From the NCBI RefSeq assembly GCF_029893585.1, contig NZ_JARXYX010000009.1, forward strand, positions 186,001-250,000: DNA of 64,000 nucleotides, in the 5' to 3' direction. Shown piece after piece: positions 63,277 to 64,000 of the stretch. Every line of letters starts with the position of its first letter. The first letter of the stretch is position 1. The position numbers were made by a program, and so were the translations under genes. The notes below the pieces were generated by a model. It ran no database searches and was not told the DNA's origin. It saw nothing but the letters and a program-made list of their open reading frames with translations. Source of the stretch: Streptomyces sp. LBL. GTDB lineage: Bacteria > Actinomycetota > Actinomycetes > Streptomycetales > Streptomycetaceae.

Positions 63277-63636
63277 TCAGCTGTTGAGGAGGCCGGCGAC
63301 AGCACCGGCCGAGGCGACGAGGCTCACCAGGGACTGGGAGTCCTGGAGCAGCCGGCGCAGGCGGTCCAGGCGGGACGGGGCGGCCGCACCGGTGCGGGTG
63401 ATCTCGTCCTCGGTGTCCGCGAGCGCCTCGTCCAGCGCGGCCGTCTCGTCGCTGGCCCGCATCCGGGTCAGGTCGGCCCGCAGCTCTCGTACTGCCGCCA
63501 GCAGTTCCTCGGCGGCCTGGTCGCGGGGCACCGGTGCTGTGCCGTGGTGGCTCTCGGCGTGCGCGTGGCTGCCGATCGCGAAGGTGCTCTTCGAGACACC
63601 GCCGCTGATGCTGACGTGGGGCTCATCCGTTGCCAT
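63277..63636 (-). CDS. Small protein with GGVSKSTFAIGSHA motif
   Basis: 119 aa. N-terminal glycine motif VSISGGVSKSTFAIGSHAHAES, then a helical, heptad-like region (AAEELLAAVRELRADLTRMRASDETAALDEALADTEDEI) and a small hydrophobic C-terminus (SLVSLVASAGAVAGLL). No signal peptide. Start overlaps the upstream gene by 14 bp, so the two are co-translated. The motif recurs in that upstream gene. Function unrecognised. Confidence 0.75.
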   Translation of the reverse strand: MATDEPHVSISGGVSKSTFAIGSHAHAESHHGTAPVPRDQAAEELLAAVRELRADLTRMRASDETAALDEALADTEDEITRTGAAAPSRLDRLRRLLQDSQSLVSLVASAGAVAGLLNS

Positions 63637-64000
63637 CGGTGCCGGATCCCTTCTGCGGCGCAGTGCCGCCGGACGTCGTGGAAGAAGTGGCGGAGGTCGT
63701 GGCCGGGGGCGTGGCGGAGGTCGTGGCGGAGCTGGCCTTGGCGTGGCTGCCCACCGCGAACGTGCTGTCCTCGACACCGCCCTCGATGTTCACGCCGCCA
63801 CCGCTGACGTTGACGATCTTCTGGACGAACTCGCCGGTCTGGTAGCCGGAGTCGGAGAGCGCGGCCCGCACCCCGTGCGCCACCCGGTCCTGCACGCTCT
63901 TGAGATAGCGGGAGACATCCATCCCCTGGAACGTGGAACCGACACGCGCCGAACCCAGCTCCCGCACCGACAGGGCCGGCCCGTCGGGCAGCGCGCCCGC
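63623..64000 (-). CDS. 5'-truncated protein with C-terminal GGVEDSTFAVGSHA motif
   Basis: The frame is open to the window edge, so the N-terminus is outside; an ATG within is at 63967-63965. Visible: DVSRYLKSVQDRVAHGVRAALSDSGYQTGEFVQKIVNVSGGGVNIEGGVEDSTFAVGSHAKASS, then a Thr/Ser/Ala linker-like tail. The segment VNIEGGVEDSTFAVGSHAKA mirrors the N-terminal motif of the downstream protein, suggesting a shared interaction element. Function unrecognised. Confidence 0.65.
   Translation of the reverse strand, partial: AGALPDGPALSVRELGSARVGSTFQGMDVSRYLKSVQDRVAHGVRAALSDSGYQTGEFVQKIVNVSGGGVNIEGGVEDSTFAVGSHAKASSATTSATPPATTSATSSTTSGGTAPQKGSGTDGNG

Overview
The window is chromosomal DNA from a Streptomyces-like actinomycete. 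It has very high G+C, GTG starts and ATGA/GTGA start-stop overlaps are common, and it carries several hallmark gene sets: tandem ECF sigma factors, an ATP-binding/HTH-DUF5753/DUF397 trio, a GH20 hexosaminidase and Uma2-family proteins. Gene order looks like a core-chromosome segment (mutase, sigma pairs, hexosaminidase, sdhCDAB, DacC, DprE1/E2, TrpRS, SHMT, betaine locus) interrupted by accessory insertions. No tRNA, rRNA, CRISPR array or intact IS was seen.

Layout. 0-4.5 kb: acyltransferase-3, the substrate-binding subunit of a B12 acyl-CoA mutase, and a lipoprotein L,D-transpeptidase. 4.5-9.9 kb: two tandem pairs of ECF sigma factor plus single-pass membrane protein; the two membrane partners share a two-Cys extracytoplasmic domain and a Lys-rich tail. 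Two unrecognised genes lie upstream. 10-16.4 kb: membrane-anchored GH20 hexosaminidase, an OHCU-decarboxylase-like protein, and the sdhCDAB operon ending in an 18-bp terminator hairpin. 16.4-22.5 kb: two Uma2 genes, the regulatory trio, a VOC protein, and a small membrane protein/DCC protein/TetR operon whose promoter overlaps one of two TTGAAC(G/C)-type palindromes. A 169-nt palindromic element supplies the stop codons of the two convergent genes flanking it. 22.5-31.8 kb: MMPL transporter with an extra C-terminal domain, OmpR-type two-component system, metallophosphoesterase, SCO4848-family membrane protein, D-Ala-D-Ala carboxypeptidase and YihY protein.

31.9-42.3 kb: DprE1/DprE2 homologues, the DprE1 with Ala in place of the benzothiazinone-target Cys, then 2H phosphoesterase, TrpRS, a tnpB remnant, SHMT, ornithine aminotransferase, an ATP-grasp enzyme paired with a lipoprotein carrying an RGGFG tail, and a DMT-type membrane protein. 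42.4-52.1 kb: an accessory biosynthetic cluster. A fused aminodeoxychorismate synthase and an ADC-lyase-like enzyme should make 4-aminobenzoate. A benzoate-CoA-ligase-like enzyme, a second adenylating enzyme, a FAD monooxygenase, an ABM-domain membrane protein and a divergent heme-oxygenase-like (DUF3050) putative di-iron protein could activate and oxidise it. No PKS, NRPS or carrier protein is present, so the product is unknown.

52.2-60.3 kb: an AhpD-like protein, a truncated MocR-type remnant, and a five-gene choline/glycine betaine operon (betB, GMC oxidoreductase, ABC ATPase, double permease, binding protein). 60.5-64 kb: a secreted beta-propeller protein, a membrane protein with a WxE-type N-terminus, and two small adjacent proteins sharing a TFA(I/V)GSHA motif, the last cut by the window edge. 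Short in-frame and intergenic tandem repeats are unusually frequent throughout.
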